Origin: Chlorobiales bacterium
GTDB taxonomy: Bacteria; Bacteroidota; Chlorobiia; Chlorobiales; Chlorobiaceae
Assembly: GCA_022360415.1 (NCBI GenBank)
Contig: JAKSDB010000110.1
Location: forward strand, 1 to 5,494
Length of the DNA stretch: 5,494 bases
Reading direction: 5' to 3'
The position numbers and the translations under genes were made by a program. Of the stretch, positions 4,502-5,494 are shown in pieces (position 1 is the first letter of the stretch; the number at the start of each line of letters is the position of its first letter). A model generated the notes under the pieces. It was given only the letters and a program-made list of their open reading frames with translations, made no database searches and had not been told where the DNA came from.

Positions 4502-5494
4502 TTACTTGTAGCGCCTGATCTCTCCTTTGCGAAGCCGGTCAAAATAGGAATCAAGATCCCTTTTAATCGAGGGCGCAAGTAGATATAATCCGATAATGTT
4601 GGGGAACGACATGGCAAAAAACATGGCATCGGTAAAATCCACCACCGTACTGAGGTTCATTGCGGAACCGATGACGATACATCCGCAAATAAGCAGCTTG
4701 TAGCTGACATCGGCAAGACGGCTCTCTCCGAAAATATAGGTCCATGCTTTCAGGCCGTAGTAAGACCAGGAAATCATGGTGGAGAATGCAAAAAGAAGAA
4801 CGGCGACAAAAAGAATATAGGGAAACCAGGAGATCGTCTGCTCAAAAGCGCTGGACGTCAGGGCGATCCCGTCCCCGGCCTGCTCGACATACAGACCGGA
4901 GATAATGATAACCAGGGCCGTCATGGTACAGATAACCACGGTATCGAGAAACGGCTCAAGCAGGGCCACCAGCCCTTCGGTAACCGGCTCATCGGTTTTA
5001 ACGGCTGAATGAGCAATCGGTGCCGACCCGATACCGGCCTCGTTCGAAAACGCCGCCCGTTTGATTCCCTGGATCAATACGCCGATCACCCCGCCATATA
5101 TCGCCTCCGGCGCAAACGCTCCGTTGATGATCGCTTCGAAGGCCGCAGGGATCTTGTCAAAACTTGAAAAAATGATAAACAGCGCCGCTGAGATATACAC
5201 CGCAACCATAAACGGCACCAGCTTTGACGTCACTCTGACTATTCCCTTAATCCCCCCGATGATAACGATACCGACGAGCACGGCCATGATCAGCCCGAAA
5301 AGCCAACCCTGCTGATAGAGGATACTCTGCTCCCCACCTGTCGCAATGACAGTCTGTTTGAAAGCCTGGTTTGCCTGGAACATGTTGCCGCCGCCAATCG
5401 ATCCCCCTATACACATCAAAGCGAAGAAAAAGGCAAGGGCTTTTCCTATCCATGGGAATCCTTTTTCTGCGAACCCTCTGCTGAGATAATACAT
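4502..5494 (-). CDS. AGCS-family sodium:alanine/glycine symporter, C-terminal part (cut by window edge)
   Basis: Members of the alanine/glycine:cation symporter family are inner-membrane carriers that import small neutral amino acids with sodium. The 330 visible residues include GGGNMFQANQAF (34-45), the signature stretch FSNEAGIGSAPIAHSAVKTD (149-168), and PVTEGLVALLEPFLDTVVICT (170-190). At least eight hydrophobic segments can be read, near 17-37, 63-83, 92-112, 131-148, 182-200, 222-243, 264-285 and 288-308, ending in a charged cytoplasmic-looking tail (DLDSYFDRLRKGEIRRYK). Family members are usually about 450-500 residues with around 11 membrane segments. The Met at the very edge corresponds to the internal Met of the family's GGPMYY motif, so it is not the start; roughly 120-150 N-terminal residues lie beyond the window. 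Substrate (alanine or glycine) cannot be decided from this part. The gene lies upstream of gltA on the same strand, 208 bp away, so co-transcription is uncertain. Confidence 0.95.
   Translation of the reverse strand: MYYLSRGFAEKGFPWIGKALAFFFALMCIGGSIGGGNMFQANQAFKQTVIATGGEQSILYQQGWLFGLIMAVLVGIVIIGGIKGIVRVTSKLVPFMVAVYISAALFIIFSSFDKIPAAFEAIINGAFAPEAIYGGVIGVLIQGIKRAAFSNEAGIGSAPIAHSAVKTDEPVTEGLVALLEPFLDTVVICTMTALVIIISGLYVEQAGDGIALTSSAFEQTISWFPYILFVAVLLFAFSTMISWSYYGLKAWTYIFGESRLADVSYKLLICGCIVIGSAMNLSTVVDFTDAMFFAMSFPNIIGLYLLAPSIKRDLDSYFDRLRKGEIRRYK

Noticed and set aside
4417..4629. 70-codon minus-strand frame spanning the symporter end and the gap before gltA
   Set aside because: Two thirds of it overlaps the symporter C-terminus in another frame, and the rest shows no conserved features.
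5492..5494. ATG at the right edge as the true start of the symporter
   Set aside because: MYY at this point matches the internal GGPMYY motif of AGCS carriers and the protein would lack its first membrane segments; the gene is cut by the window edge, not truly short.

Overview
The window holds ordinary chromosomal housekeeping genes: five complete protein genes and one cut by the right edge. No RNA gene, mobile element, CRISPR array or prophage-like segment was seen. The mix of genes points to a Gram-negative bacterium. KdsB makes the activated Kdo sugar of lipopolysaccharide, GatC implies the indirect tRNA-dependent route to Gln-tRNA and/or Asn-tRNA, and GltA is of the long hexameric Gram-negative type. 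By eye the G+C content is near one half. Protein style and the lack of Shine-Dalgarno sequences suggest the Chlorobiota/Bacteroidota group, with a green sulfur bacterium (Prosthecochloris/Chlorobium-like) as my best guess. That assignment is a judgement from memory and was not tested by a search.

Layout: xseA (exonuclease VII large subunit) is the only plus-strand gene, at the left. It converges on kdsB and the two coding regions overlap by 14 bp at their 3' ends. On the minus strand, reading right to left, gatC, dtd and kdsB follow each other with gaps of 32 and 54 bp and probably form one transcription unit. Ahead of gatC lies a 118-bp gap containing a perfect 9-bp inverted repeat. Next comes gltA (citrate synthase), also on the minus strand, with a 208-bp gap upstream that carries a possible extended -10 promoter and a hairpin. 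At the right edge is the C-terminal part of an AGCS-family sodium:amino-acid (alanine/glycine) symporter, whose N-terminus lies outside the window.

The genes do not form one pathway. GatC and Dtd both deal with wrongly or incompletely charged tRNAs, so the gatC-dtd pair has a translation-fidelity theme, with kdsB (envelope) as passenger. gltA and the symporter belong to central carbon and amino-acid metabolism. I found no convincing undescribed system. The points most worth a second look are two non-canonical positions in KdsB (Asn at a usual metal-ligand Asp, Lys-Arg in the nucleotide loop), the palindrome upstream of gatC, the tail-to-tail gene overlap, and the absence of Shine-Dalgarno sequences at all five visible starts.
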